Assembly: GCA_021186555.1 (NCBI GenBank)
Contig: JAJKFL010000330.1
Span: 32,159,944-32,223,943 of the forward strand
DNA: 64,000 nucleotides
Direction: 5' to 3'
Origin: Reticulitermes speratus
Taxonomy: Eukaryota > Arthropoda > Insecta > Blattodea > Rhinotermitidae
This document shows, one piece after another, positions 32,105 through 43,444 of this stretch. Position numbers and translations under genes: made by a program. Under the pieces are notes generated by a model that saw only the letters and a list, made by a program, of their open reading frames with translations, was not told the DNA's origin and did not search any database. Position 1 is the stretch's first letter; every line of letters starts with the position of its first letter.

Positions 32105-32405
32105 TTTAAAGGTAACGGTAAAGGTAAAGTTCTCCCTAGAACAGGCCATGAAAGCCCAGAGGGGGAGTAGAGGTATAGCTCTACTCTTTCTTTAACCTCG
32201 GCGCTAGATGAGGGTGGGTGGTCAACTCCACGCCCCGGCCGCTTTACCCCCGTGAAAGAGATCCGGTACCCATTGTATAGGAGGCTGGGCAGGCCCCAGG
32301 GCCGGTCTGGAAGGCTGCGGGAAATCTCGCCCCCACCGGGATTCGATCCCCGGACCGTCCAGCTCGTAGCTCAGTCGCTATACCGACTGAGCTATCGCGG
32401 CCTAC
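32105..32405 (-). mobile_element. SINE-A, full length, with 11-bp target duplication
   Basis: Minus strand: the tRNA-like head GATAGCTCAGTCGGTATAGC (A box) and GGGGATCGAATCCCGG (B box) lead into GGCCCTGGGGCCTGCCCAGC. The body follows with AAGCGGCCGGGGCGTGGAG, GCGCCGAGGTTAAAG and CTTTCATGGCCTG, ending in repeated CTTTACC. The flanks are ATTTAATGAGC (32094-32104) and ATTTAATGAAC (32406-32416). This is the best reference copy of SINE-A here. Confidence 0.9.
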
Positions 32406-32465
32406 ATTTAATGAACATTACGGATATCATCTGTTATACACCACGACGTTTTAAATTACGTGTAT

Positions 32466-32509
32466 GAACTCCCTGAAGATGGCACAGACGTGTCGAAACA
32501 TGTAGTAGT
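32466..32509 (+). ncRNA. Minimal hammerhead ribozyme candidate
   Basis: Core CTGAAGA (32473-32479), extra T, stem II GGCAC/GTGTC including one G-U pair, AGAC loop, GAAACATGTA. Stem I ACTCC/GTAGT has one mismatch. Core intact. Confidence 0.6.
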
Positions 32510-32644
32510 GAAATACCATACTTGTGCTTGTAACTTGTGCATTAAGTTGGATTTATATACGAACACTAAGCAAAATGCACGGAATCAATGATTTCAAAAT
32601 ATTGCAGTGATTTCAATGATTTATTAATTAGTCAACTTTTGTGA

Positions 32645-32895
32645 GTCCGGATAGCTCAGCCAAGTGAATGGTAAAGGTAAAGGTAAAAACCGGTAAATTT
32701 TCCCTGTCCACACCATGAAGGCATATAAGGGTAGTAGATGTATAGCTCCACTATCTTAACCTCGGCACTAGATGGAGGTGAGTGGACAGATTCACGCTCC
32801 GGCCACTTTATCCCCGTGGAAAGAGTCCCGGTACCCATTGAGTATGAGGCTGGGCGAGCACCAGAACCGTTCCGAAAAAAAGAAATCTCTTCCCC
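32645..32895 (-). mobile_element. SINE-A, minus strand
   Basis: The complement carries the family order GGTACCGGGACTCTTTCC, AAAGTGGCCGGAGCGTGAA, TCTAGTGCCGAGGTTAAG, CTTCATGGTGTGGACAGGG and a CTTTACC tail. The B-box side is cut near 32895. Confidence 0.75.
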
Positions 32896-33925
32896 CTGTC
32901 GGGTTGTGAAATGAATAGACGATTACAAATTCCATACTGGATCTGAAATCCATCCAGCCTTCCATCTGAAGGACATCGTGGAGCCTTTCCGCCGAAGTTA
33001 AACATGAAGCAGCCCACTCGTCTAATTCCTGTAAGTTCAGCACATAATACGTGCTGATGGAATTACTGCTATTACACTTCTCACTTTTAGATCTCCTTTC
33101 ATGAACCAAAGAATATTTTTTTGCTGATCAGCTTTTGATTCGAGCTTCTACGGTCTACCTACCGGAAATATTCATCTTGCAGTCGTCCATTCGAGGACGG
33201 CGCTGAAGGATTATCACGTGATATTCCCTGATCACCTGACGTGCATCCTAACCCTCCAGTCGAGAATCGAAAATATTAGCACAAATAAACACTCAAATTT
33301 GAATATTCTGTACTTATAATCACGCAGACTGGCCCCACCTTCTGCTTTAATTTCCGTTCCATTTCCTTAACGCCCCTGAACAGCCATCGCAGAGTCCCCC
33401 CTTTAAGTATCCAGTTTTGAACGCCAAATCCTCACACAAAAGAACCGCTTATCAGAACACAGCCACATCCTTAGCTCAACAAACTCATTCATCAATAACC
33501 ATGTCACAAAATCCAGCCATCGCTGGCCGCCAACAGCCAGTGTCTCTGTGTTGAAAGGCCTGGCTATTCGTTGTGTTAGAAAATCAATTTAATTTCTATT
33601 CAGTGATTTAAATACAACCTGAATACCTGCAGCGTACAACACGAACATAACTGAGAGCATTAATGAACCACGGCTGACAGATAAAATACCTCAGCCACAT
33701 ACCGTCAAAGCACGACGTCAAGTAACTACAGACAACAGCCATACTGGCACTGCACACGTACTGTGGGAAGTACTGGTGTAAAGTACAGAACATTGAACGT
33801 GGGAAATAGCATTACATGTACCGTAAATTGTAACTACAGAATAGTTGCAACATTATACATCCCAGGAACATGGTTTGTTTTAGGTACATAACTGTAAATA
33901 CCTCGCATAAAGGTGATAACCAATA
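32896..33925. other. No gene recognised
   Basis: About 1 kb without a repeat or coding signal that I can identify; a candidate for ordinary intronic or intergenic DNA. Confidence 0.5.
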
Positions 33926-33971
33926 ATAATAATAATAATAATAATAATAATTATTATTATTATTATTATAA
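33926..33971. repeat. (AAT)n/(ATT)n palindromic microsatellite
   Basis: (AATAAT)n immediately followed by (ATTATT)n, forming a perfect hairpin. Confidence 0.85.
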
Positions 33972-34114
33972 ATGAGAAGTTACATGAACGTTTGTCATAA
34001 AAATGGCATACAGAATGATAAACCTTACAGTGAAAACTTCATCAGTGCATTTTTAAGAAGAATTTGTCACACTGCTAAGCCAATGTCGAACCTGGGTTCC
34101 TTTAACATGAAATC

Positions 34115-36507
34115 AAGACACAGACTACGTGGTTACTGTGACCTGTACAATACAGACTACGTGGTTACTGTGACCTGTACAACACAGACTACGTGGTTAC
34201 TGTGACCTGTACAATACAGACTTCGTGGCTACTGTGACCTGTACAATACAGACTTCGTGGCTACTGTGACCTGTACAATACAGACTACGTGGCTACTGTG
34301 ACCTGTACGATACAGACTACGTGGCTACTGTGACCTGTACAATACAGACTACGTGGTACTGTGACCTGTACAACACAGACTACGTGGTTTACTGTGACCT
34401 GTACAACACAGACTACGTGGTTACTGTGACCTGTACAACACAGCTACGTGGTTACTGTGACCTGTACAATACAGACTTCGTGGCTACTGTGACCTGTACA
34501 ATACAGACTTCGTGGCTTACTGTGACCTGTACAATACAGACTTCCGTGGCTACTGTGACCTGTACAATACAGACTCCGTGGCTACTGTGACCTGTACAAT
34601 ACAGACTACGTGGCTACTGTGACCTGTACAATACAGACTACGTGGCTACTGTGACCTGTACAACACAGACTACGTGGTTACTGTGACCTGTACAATACAG
34701 ACTACGTGGCTACTGTGACCTGTACAACACAGACTACGTGGTTACTGTGACCTGTAAACATACAGACTACGTGGCTACTGTGACCTGTACAACACAGGCT
34801 ACGTGGTTTACTGTGACCTGTACAGATTACATCAGACTTCGTGGCTACTGTGACCTGTACAATACAGACTCGTGGCTACTGTGACCTGTACAATACAGAC
34901 TCGTGGCTACTGTGACCTGTACAATACAGATCTCGTGGCTACTGTGACCTGTACAATACAGACTACGTGGCTACTGTGACCTGTACAATACAGACTACGT
35001 GGTACTGTGACCTGTACAACACAGACTACGTGGCTACTGTGACCTGTACAATACAGACTACGTGGCTTACTGTGACCTGTACAACACAGACTCTTTTTTA
35101 CAACGGCTTACTGTGACCTGTACAACACAGACTCCGTGGCTACTGTGACCTGTACAAACAGACTCGTGGCTACTGTGACCTGTACAACACAGACTACGTG
35201 GTCTACTGTGACCTGTACAACACAGACTACGTGGCTACTGTGACCTGTACAACACAGACTACGTGGCTACTGTGACCTGTACAACACAGACTACGTGGCT
35301 ACTGTGACCTGTACAACACAGACTACGTGGCTACTGTGACCTGTACAAACAGACTCGTGGTACTGTGACCTGTACAACACAGACTACGTGGCTACTGTTG
35401 TAAAACATTGTACTTACGATACAGAACTACGTGGCTACTGTGACCTGTACAACACAGACTGCGTGGCTACTGTGACCTGTACAATACAGACTACGTGGCT
35501 ACTGTGACCTGTACAACACAGACTCGTGGCTACTGTGACCTGTACAAACATACGGTACTGTGACCGATACAACGCTCGTGGCTACTGTGACCTGTACAAC
35601 AGACTCTACTTGACTGCAACAGATCGTGGTCTGTGGCCCTGTAATAGTACGTGGCTATGTGACCTGTACAAAAATCGTACTTCAGTACATACGACTGTGG
35701 CTACTGTGATACCGTGTTATTCTTACAACACAGACTGCGTGGCTACTGTGACCTGTACAATACAGACTACGTGGCTACTGTGACCTGTACAACACAGACT
35801 GCGTGGCTACTGTGACCTGTACAATACAGACTACGTGGCTACTGTGACCTGTACAACACAGACTACGTGGCTACTGTGACCTGTACAACACAGACTGCGT
35901 GGCTACTGTGACCTGTACAATACAGACTACGTGGCTTACTGTGACCTGTACAACACAGACTGCGTGGCTACTGTGACCTGTACAATACAGACTACGTGGC
36001 TACTGTGACCTGTACAACACAGACTACGTGGTTACTGTGACCTGTACAACACAGACTACGTGGCTACTGTGACCTGTACAATACAGACTCCGTGGCTACT
36101 GTGACCTGTACAACACAGACTGCGTGGCTACTGTGACCTGTACAATACAGACTCCGTGGCTACTGTGACCTGTACAACACAGACTGCGTGGCTACTGTGA
36201 CCTGTACAATACAGACTACGTGGCTACTGTGACCTGTACAACACAGACTGCGTGGCTACTGTGACCTGTACAATACAGACTACGTGGCTACTGTGACCTG
36301 TACAACACAGACTGCGTGGCTACTGTGACCTGTACAATACAGACTACGTGGCTACTGTGACCTGTACAACACAGACTACGTGGCTACTGTGACCTGTACA
36401 ACACAGACTGCGTGGCTACTGTGACCTGTACAATACAGATTACGTGGCTACTGTGACCTGTACAACACAGACTACGTGGCTACTGTGACCTGTACAATAC
36501 AGACTGC
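34115..36507 (+). repeat. 32-bp minisatellite, about 75 copies
   Basis: The unit contains ACTACGTGGCTACTGTGACC and TGTACAAYACAG. Subtypes: CTTCGTGG, CTCCGTGG, CTGCGTGG; AATA versus AACA. Alternating AACA/AATA units near 35750-36350 suggest a two-unit higher-order repeat. At 35085-35105, 35390-35430 and 35526-35740 the sequence is corrupted. Reading frames through it are repeat translations. Confidence 0.95.
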
Positions 36508-36689
36508 ACACTTCTGCTAAGGACAGCAGACCGCGACAAGGAAATAACCAAACGTATGTATGTACAGAAGTAAATAGGCTACCCTACATAACAGATTCCT
36601 ACCTGAAAATTTAATTTTTGCTCAGTGACCAGAAATGCCCCACCTTCCCCGAAACTCGCATATTCATTACCGGGTTTTATGCTTACTGC
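36508..36689. other. No gene recognised
   Basis: Right flank of the minisatellite, nothing assigned. Confidence 0.5.
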
Positions 36690-36925
36690 AGCGGTGGCAG
36701 TCGGAATACCTCAGTAAATATAGTGACTTGGCTAGGGGCTGGACATCCAAGAAATCGTGATTCCAATTATGGGGGCCGGGTGGGGGGTGTAAAGCGGCTT
36801 GTGCGTAAAGCTGACCACTCTCATAGAATACCGGGTTTAAGAATGAGTGGAGCTATACCTCCACTAACCCATGTGCGTTTATGGCGTGCACACGGACAAC
36901 GTAACGTCTTAGTGCAGCGACAAAA
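36690..36925 (+). mobile_element. SINE-A, degenerate
   Basis: Recognisable in order: GTGACTTGGCTAGGGGCTGG, GTAAAGCGGCTTGTGCGTAA, GCTGACCACTC, TTAAGAATGAGTGGAGCTAT and TTTATGGCGTGCAC. The long frame at 36618-37097 runs through it and is not a gene. Confidence 0.6.
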
Positions 36926-37264
36926 CCCTAGATATGTCTTCGGGAACTTCTCGATTCGAATCCGGACCAATTTACCGACAGCCAAGACTGTTGTTTCCAT
37001 GGTTTTGCTCAGTCTCTACCGTCAAATTTTGGATCAGTGTCTTGATATTGACTCCGAACACTTATTTCCAAATCCTCATGATCATCTTCTCAGCTGATTC
37101 ACGTCATACAAGCTCTGTAATTTAAACCTATAGAACCAATTAGCCATTCTGTTAATTACGGAGGCTTAGTTCACTTTAGTTCCAAATGGAAAAAAAAACT
37201 CAGCTGTCAGACATCCTTGTCATTCGTCATTGTCTAGTCAGCACAATTAAATGTTCAGTCAACC

Positions 37265-38010
37265 ACAGCTGTCCCAGGCTCTTCTCTCTTTCAATCCTCT
37301 GCAGGCTCTTCTCTCTTTCAATCCTTCTCTACAGGCTCTTCTCTCTTTCAACCCTTCTCTGCAGGCCTTCTCTCTTTCAATCCTTCTCTGCAGGCTCTTC
37401 TCTCTTTCAATCCTCTGCAGGCTCTTCTCTCTTTCAATCCTCTGCAGGCTCTTCTCTCTTTCAATCCTTCTCTGCAGGCTCTTCTCTCTTTTCAATCCTT
37501 CTCTGAAGGCTCTTCTCCTCTTTCAATCCTTCTCTGCAGGCTCTTCTCTCTTTCAATCCTTCTCTGCAGGCTCTTCTCTCTTTCAATCCTTCTCTGCAGG
37601 CTCTTCTCTCTTTCAATCCTCTGCAGGCTCTTCTCTCTTTCAATCCTTCTCTGCAGGCTCTTCTATCTTTCAATCCTTCTCTGCAGGCTCTTCTCTCTTT
37701 CAATCCTTCTCTGCAGGCTCTTCTCTCTTTCAATCCTTCTCTGCAGGCTCTTCTCTCTTTCAATCCTCTGCAGGCTCTTCTCTCTTTCAATCCTCTGCAG
37801 GCTCTTCTCTCTTTCAATCCTTCTCTGCAGGCTCTTCTCTCTTTCAATCCTCTGCAGGCTCTTCTCTCTTTCAATCCTTCTCTGCAGGCTCTTCTATCTT
37901 TCAATCCTTCTCTGCAGGCTCTTCTCTCTTTCAATCCTTCTCTGCAGGCTCTTCTCTCTTTCAATCCTTCTCTGCAGGCTCTTCTCTCTTTATATCTTTC
38001 TCTGCATCAT
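37265..38010 (+). repeat. 27/30-bp pyrimidine-rich minisatellite, about 25 copies
   Basis: The unit is CTGCAGGCTCTTCTCTCTTT plus CAATCCT, with or without TCT (27 or 30 bp). Because both lengths are multiples of three, long open frames occur on both strands (314 codons plus, 167 minus). They are artefacts. One strand is almost pure pyrimidine apart from GCAGG. Confidence 0.95.
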
Positions 38011-38020
38011 CTTCTCCACC

Positions 38021-38210
38021 CGTCCAGACCGGCCCTGGGGCCCACCCAGCCTACTATTCAATGAATACCGGGTCTTTCCCGGGGGTAAAGCGGCCGGAGC
38101 GTGGCGTTGACCACCCACCACCATCTAGCGCAGAGGTTAAAGAAAGAGTACACCTATACCTCTACTCCCCTCTGTGCCGTTATGGCCTGTTCTAGGGTGA
38201 AATTTACTAG
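38021..38210 (+). mobile_element. SINE-A inserted in the pyrimidine array
   Basis: GTCCAGACCGGCCCTGGGG, CGGGGGTAAAGCGGCCGGAG, GCGTGGCGTTGACCACCCAC, TTAAAGAAAGAG, GGCCTGTTCTAGG. Array-like sequence (CCTGCAGGCTCTCGTCTCTC; TTTATATCTTTCTC) resumes at 38211-38285, so the SINE lies inside the repeat tract. Confidence 0.75.
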
Positions 38211-38399
38211 TACCTGCAGGCTCTCGTCTCTCTCTGTCTACCTCCCTCTTCAGCCTCTTCTCCCTTTATATCTTTCTCGCCGCCTGGCATGCCATATTCT
38301 CACTGCAAATTCATAATATCTTATTATACGCTGTGCAGAAACCAGATACTTCCGTACTTAGCAGTCTGGTCATCAAATTCGTAGGCAGTTTACCTTCAC

Positions 38400-38660
38400 T
38401 GTTGCTGCCGTGGCTTAGCCCACACAAACTGCACCTCACAGGAGTACGAACTGCGCCTTAGAACATTGACCGAGATCGGGATGGAAAACCGGTCAATCGG
38501 GGTTTGATTCCAGGCGGGGCGGATATTTTTTCTTTACCACCTTCTCCAGACTGTTTCTGAGGTCTGTCCGACGGACACCGGGGGCTCTCTTCCCTGTGAT
38601 AAAGCGGCCAGGGCGTGGCACTGATCACTCACCACCATCTACTATCGATGACTAAGAAAT
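38400..38660 (+). mobile_element. SINE-A relic
   Basis: GGGGTTTGATTCCAGG (B box), CTTCTCCAGACTG, ATAAAGCGGCCAGGGCGTGG, CACTGATCACTCACCACCATC. The 3' part is missing. Confidence 0.55.
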
Positions 38661-38672
38661 GAAGCTATAGGC

Positions 38673-38973
38673 CGTGCCATGGCTCAGGCGGTTAGTCGCC
38701 GGCCTCTCAACACGGAGGCCCGGGTTCGGTCCCAGGTCAAGTCCATGTGAGATTTGTGGTGGACAAAGTGGCACTGGGACAGGTTTTTCTCCGAGTTGTC
38801 GGTTTTCCCCTGTCAATTTCATTCCACTGGTGCTCCATTAATTGTAAAAATTGGTAAAAAACTGCTCATCCATCTATCATCTTCATTGGGTTGCACAAAA
38901 GCCTTAAGGCTGCGGTGCGTCCGTAGCATCTGCTGCGGGGCCCCCTCACCAAAAAAAAAAAAAAAAAAAAAAA
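38673..38973 (+). mobile_element. SINE-F with poly(A) tail
   Basis: The head GCCATGGCTCAGGCGGTTAG (A box) is followed by GGGTTCGGTCCC (B box). The body has TGAGATTTGTGGTGGACAAA and GTGGCACTGGGACAGG. The 3' end GGGGCCCCCTCACC leads to about 23 A. No TSD established. Confidence 0.75.
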
Positions 38974-39144
38974 TGAAGCTATGCATCCACAAGACAGCCA
39001 AGATTCATAGCTTTATCACATAAGGAAACTTTAGCTTCGTAATTTCAACGTATTTGTAATTTACACTGCATTGTTTTAGGAACGTGTTCTGCATACGTGC
39101 TACGTGTCCCACTCATTATAATTTTATCACAGTAATAGTATTTG

Positions 39145-39409
39145 TCGCTGATCCCAGTGGCCGTGCGGTCTAAGGCGTGGGTCTACGGCCGCTCGCTTAC
39201 TGGGATTGTGGGTTCGAATCCCGCCTAGGGCATGGATGTCTGTCTGTTGTGAGTGTTGTGTGTTGTCAGGTAGAGGTCTCTGCGTCGGACTGATCACTCG
39301 TCCAGAGGAGTCCTACCGAGCGTGGTGTGTCTGAGTGTGTAATCACAAAACCTCGAAAAATGAGGCGGCCTAGACCCCCTAGGGGCTGTCAAGCCATAGG
39401 GGAAAAAAC
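39145..39409 (+). mobile_element. SINE-D, full length, 8-bp target duplication
   Basis: A box GTGGCCGTGCGGTCTAAGGC, B box GGTTCGAATCC, body GGATGTCTGTCTGTTGTGAG and CAGAGGAGTCCTACCGAG, 3' end GGGGCTGTCAAGCCATAGG. Flanks AGTATTTG (39137-39144; 39410-39417). Confidence 0.85.
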
Positions 39410-39417
39410 AGTATTTG

Positions 39418-39889
39418 CCAAACAATACAATATAACTACATGACGTTTCTCCTTAAGCAGGTCTCGTTAAGTCCCTCTTACCTATATACCTCTTGGTTCT
39501 ACAGCCCGCTTAAAGCCTTGGCCTCCTTACGAATCGATGCCTATCTTTCTCCGTTTTTCAAATCTTGTCTCCAAGTCTCCATTTTTAGCACCTGTGTTAT
39601 CATTCTGCACATGTTCCAGTCTTCTCATTGTCAGTCTACGACGTCACAGTCATTGCCAAATATTCTCCCCAGCACTCCGTTCTCACACGCCCTTATTATA
39701 TTATCTTTGCTTTTAGCATTCAAAACACATAACCTCTCTCCCAATGTCATACTGCTCTTATATTCCCTTACCCTGACCTTTTGAAGTTCAATCACATGGT
39801 GCCAAGTTTTGTAAATTATCATCGTTTCAATGTCATCAGGTTGGACATAATTCAATAACAATATCTTCGTCATTCGGAATTGTGGTTCG
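39418..39889. other. No gene; possible LINE relic on the minus strand
   Basis: The minus-strand frame 39873-39631 contains SKDNIIRACENGVLGRIFGN, loosely reminiscent of LINE C-terminal tails. The frame is broken and I do not assign it. Confidence 0.35.
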
Positions 39890-40100
39890 ATTCTCGACTA
39901 GTGCAGCAGATTTATCTGCCCTTCCCAACGTCCAGACCGGCCATGGGGCTCACAGTTACTGAGGTATCCTTCGCCGGGGAACAAATTGACCGGGACGTGA
40001 AGCTGATCATCTCCAAATAGTACCGAGGTTAAGAATAACTGGAGCCATACCTCCACTCCCGCAACTTCATGGCGTGGATAGAGACAACTTTTTCCATTAA
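39890..40100 (+). mobile_element. SINE-A copy
   Basis: GGTTCGATTCTCGACTAG (B box), GTCCAGACCGGCCATGGGGC, GACCGGGACGTGAAGCTGAT, ACCGAGGTTAAGAATAACTG, CTTCATGGCGTGG. The A-box side is lost. Confidence 0.7.
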
Positions 40101-40556
40101 CTCAGCAGAATCCCCAAAAAAGAACCTTACATTTAAATATATGTAGTCCTTGGAGTATACCTTACAACCTTATTTAGTTACAGAAAATATTTAGAAAAAA
40201 AAAACACTGTAACAAGTACGACTTAACTTACTATGCGTTCCGCCCGCTAGGTTATGCTGAAGCAGACAGACGATCCTAATGGTACTGCAGTCCGGGAAAG
40301 CGACCGACAGATATAACAAAGCGAATTATAACCTTTCTGAATTCTCACCGGCGTGGAGGCAATCGTTGCTACGAATGGCCGTTGTGACGTAAATACAGAA
40401 AATAGTTTCATTAAGAAAAAAAAAGCGCTGTGGAACTAAACACACGCCGTTTGCTAGCAATTACATACAATGTTAAGCCCTGGTTTATTTTAATTAACAC
40501 AGACGCGACAAAATGTAACTAAAACAAATTAATAAAATGGTGAGGGGCAGATCTAT
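40101..40556. other. No gene recognised
   Basis: Nothing supported besides short A runs. Confidence 0.5.
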
Positions 40557-41966
40557 ATTAACCATTTAAATCCCAGTAGTTGCTTTATATACTACGAAGA
40601 TTTAAGATTAAAAAATTCTACGTTCTGCCCACACAGTGTATTTATGTGTTTTGTGTGGATCTCAGAACAAACAGCGATTATTTCACTGTACAACATTAAC
40701 TGACTGGTTTGTATAACTGAGACGGAGTGTGTTTACTGCGCGGTACGGACTGTATTTATGTGTTTTGTGTGGATCTCAGAACAAACAGCGATTATTTCAC
40801 TGTACAGCATTAACTGACTGGTTTGTATAACTGAGACGGAGTGTGTTTACTGCGCGGTACGGACTGTATTTATGTGTTTTGTGTGGATCTCAGAACAAAC
40901 AGCGATTATTTCACTGTACAACATTAACTGACTGGTTTGTATAACTGAGACGGAGTGTGTTTACTGCGCGGTACGGACTGTATTTATGTGTTTTGTGTGG
41001 ATCTCAGAACAAACAGCGATTATTTCACTGTACAGCATTAACTGACTGGTTTGTATAACTGAGACGGAGTGTGTTTACTGCGCGGTACGGACTGTATTTA
41101 TGTGTTTTGTGTGGATCTCAGAACAAACAGCGATTATTTCACTGTACAGCATTAACTGACTGGTTTGTATAACTGAGACGGAGTGTGTTTACTGCGCGGT
41201 ACGGACTGTATTTATGTGTTTTGTGTGGATCTCAGAACAAACAGCGATTATTTCACTGTACAACATTAACTGACTGGTTTGTATAACTGAGACGGAGTGT
41301 GTTTACTGCGCGGTACGGACTGTATTTATGTGTTTTGTGTGGATCTCAGAACAAACAGCGATTATTTCACTGTACAGCATTAACTGACTGCTTTGTATAA
41401 CTGAGACGGAGTGTGTTTACTGCGCGGTACGGACTGTATTTATGTGTTTTGTGTGGATCTCAGAACAAACAGCGATTATTTCACTGTACAGCATTAACTG
41501 ACTGCTTTGTATAACTGAGACGGAGTGTGTTTACTGCGCGGTACGGACTGTATTTATGTGTTTTGTGTGGATCTCAGAACAAACAGCGATTATTTCACTG
41601 TACAACATTAACTGACTGGTTTGTATAACTGAGACGGTGTGTGTTTACTGCGCGGTACGAACTGCATATACATATAACTATATGTACCGCCATGTTTAAT
41701 ATTCACAAATTCTACGTTCTGCCCACACAGTGTATTTATGTGTTTTGTGTGGATCTCAGAACAAACAGCGATTATTTCACTGTACAACATTAACTGACTG
41801 GTTTGTATAACTGAGACGGAGTGTGTTTACTGCGCGGTACGGACTGTATTTATGTGTTTTGTGTGGATCTCAGAACAAACAGCGATCATTTTCCTATACA
41901 GCATTAAGTGATTGGGTTTTATAACAGAGAGGAAGTGTGTTTACTGCGCGGTACGAGTTGAGTAAT
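40557..41966 (+). mobile_element. piggyBac-like element with eleven 114-bp monomers
   Basis: The left end TTAACCATTTAAATCCCAG is at about 40558. It is followed by eleven monomers (TGTATTTATGTGTTTTGTGT at about 40637 and then every 114 bp; one spacer with ATATACATATAACTATATG near 41665). The right end is missing: sequence passes into a family 2 foldback unit at 41976. Neighbouring monomers are nearly identical, differing at ACAACATT/ACAGCATT and GGTTTG/GCTTTG. Confidence 0.85.
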
Positions 41967-41975
41967 TTAGGTCAG

Positions 41976-42134
41976 AGATCTGCGCTCTTCTGGGATATTA
42001 CCGCGGCGTCGTGTGGTAATTGTTTACCGACATTCGACGTTTCGGGACAACGTATCGGTCCCATCTTCACAGGTCAAGAACCCCAGAAGAGTGCAGATGT
42101 CATCAACATCGCGGCGGAAGCCTCAAATCAAGTA
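41976..42134 (+). mobile_element. Family 2 foldback unit
   Basis: ATCTGCGCTCTTCTGGGATA arm, minus-strand hammerhead relic (TGTGAAGATGGGAC...GTCCCGAAACGTCG, 42036-42080), short second arm CCAGAAGAGTGCAGATG, tail CATCAACATCGCGGCGGAAG. An 8-bp duplication TAGGTCAG (41968-41975; 42135-42142) may flank it. Confidence 0.65.
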
Positions 42135-42142
42135 TAGGTCAG

Positions 42143-42461
42143 GTCAATATCAGTCTTCAAAGTGTTAAGTCCGTAGAATCGCTTCAAAAGCAACATAAAG
42201 TGAATAAAAAATTATATTTCTTGTTTTCACACATGCGTATTTAAAAAAAGAGTAACATATTCATATTGTCAGCTGTTCGCTACGAAACCTAAAATAATGG
42301 TCTCAACAATGCTGTGGGTAGTATGGGCAATCCATCGTCCATTTACTGACGTAGGCAGACGTCTTGAAGTGGAGACTCGGCGTAGATATGTGACTACCAA
42401 GTCGTTTATACTCATTTCTGAGTGTCGTGACCCTACTGGCACGAAGCCATAGGTTACTTTG
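42143..42461. other. No gene recognised
   Basis: No supported feature. Confidence 0.5.
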
Positions 42462-42665
42462 GTGAGAAATGGCCGCTAAATTTTGCTTACGAAACATCTC
42501 GTAAGATTCTTTTACATGCCGTAAATCTACGACATGGGACCGACGGCTTTACTTCCCTCCGAAGGAAGTGGTGCTACGGATTTTTATCACCCTTAAAAAT
42601 CCGGGATTGAACCCGCGAACCTTGGGTCCAGTGGCGAGCACGCTAACCACTAGTCCACCGAGGCA
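42462..42665 (-). mobile_element. SINE-C, minus strand, 3'-truncated
   Basis: The complement shows CTCGGTGGACTAGTGGTTAG (A box), GGTTCGCGGGTTCAATCCC, CTTCCTTCGGAGGGAAGTA and CATTTCTCACC. The terminal third is absent. Confidence 0.8.
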
Positions 42666-43015
42666 GATAGATATGTGAATAACCACAAAAAACTACAATG
42701 TGACATGCAAAGCACAATTAAGATAGTTAATTCGTAAGACGTAATTTTAATTCAATCTTGTGGCACGAGAATTATGTAATGAATAAAAACAGAGAAATAA
42801 AACGAAAGACAATATTACCGGAACAAGTCACCTCGTACTAAAAATTTACGAAGTCGTATATTGTAGTTGTTTGTACAGAAAATGCTTGTAAGGAATATGA
42901 ATGCAGCTGCTGTTTTTCCCACCTAAACCAGATTAATTAGCGACGTAATTTTTGCCCTTTGTCGTCAATTAAGATATACTGGCAAAGCGTAAGGCTTACA
43001 TAACTCCATAGAGCA
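42666..43015. other. No gene recognised
   Basis: No supported feature. Confidence 0.5.
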
Positions 43016-43150
43016 GAGTCCATCTTGAAATTTTACATTTCTTCGTTTACTCAAGAAATTCTCTGCATTTTATGGAACTCAGTTGTTCATTACCGTGCTC
43101 ACAACAGCCCGCCACTTGTTCCTATCCTGAGCCACATTAATCCAGTCCAC
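43016..43150 (-). mobile_element. LINE 3' end (GTTA-tail family), decayed
   Basis: Complement of the tail: CAAGAAATTCTCTGCATTTT, TATGGAACTCAGTTGTTCAT, CACAACAGCCCGCCACTTG. It parallels 13016-13185. Confidence 0.6.
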
Positions 43151-43432
43151 AGCCACCCATTATACACAGTAGCCCAAAAGTTCGTCAACCAATTAGTAAA
43201 ATGTACCACAAAACACGGTTAAATAAATGTTTGGGCCATTCTATATTCATTAAAATCTCATATTAATATTATATTCTCATCTACACCTTGTCGAAATCCG
43301 ACGTCCGATAAAACATTCCGTAGCATGCTGATTTGTTTAAGACGAGGAGTTGTTAGGCCCTCGCCCAACCCCAAGATGGAGGACCGCGTCTTTTCAGCTG
43401 TCCGCCATTGATTATTCAATATTTTCGCAGCT
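43151..43432. other. No gene recognised
   Basis: No supported feature. Confidence 0.5.
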
Positions 43433-43444
43433 AACCCTCCATAT

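Larger units (their letters stand above)
31883..32598 (+). mobile_element. Family 1 foldback retroposon with inserted SINE-A
   Basis: It is flanked by ATAGTGCAGTGATT (31869-31882) and ATATTGCAGTGATT (32599-32612). The left arm carries a minus-strand hammerhead, the right arm a plus-strand one; the tail is AGCAAAATGCACGGAATC, then an A-rich end. A SINE-A (32105-32405) sits between the two hammerheads. No protein. Confidence 0.75.

Noticed and set aside
36618-37097. 159-codon open frame
   Set aside because: It runs through a degenerate SINE-A with no domain and no supporting codon pattern.
37251-38195. Long open frame of 314 codons, and 167 codons on the opposite strand
   Set aside because: Both are translations of a 27/30-bp tandem repeat whose unit lengths are multiples of three. 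There is no start context, domain or splice signal.
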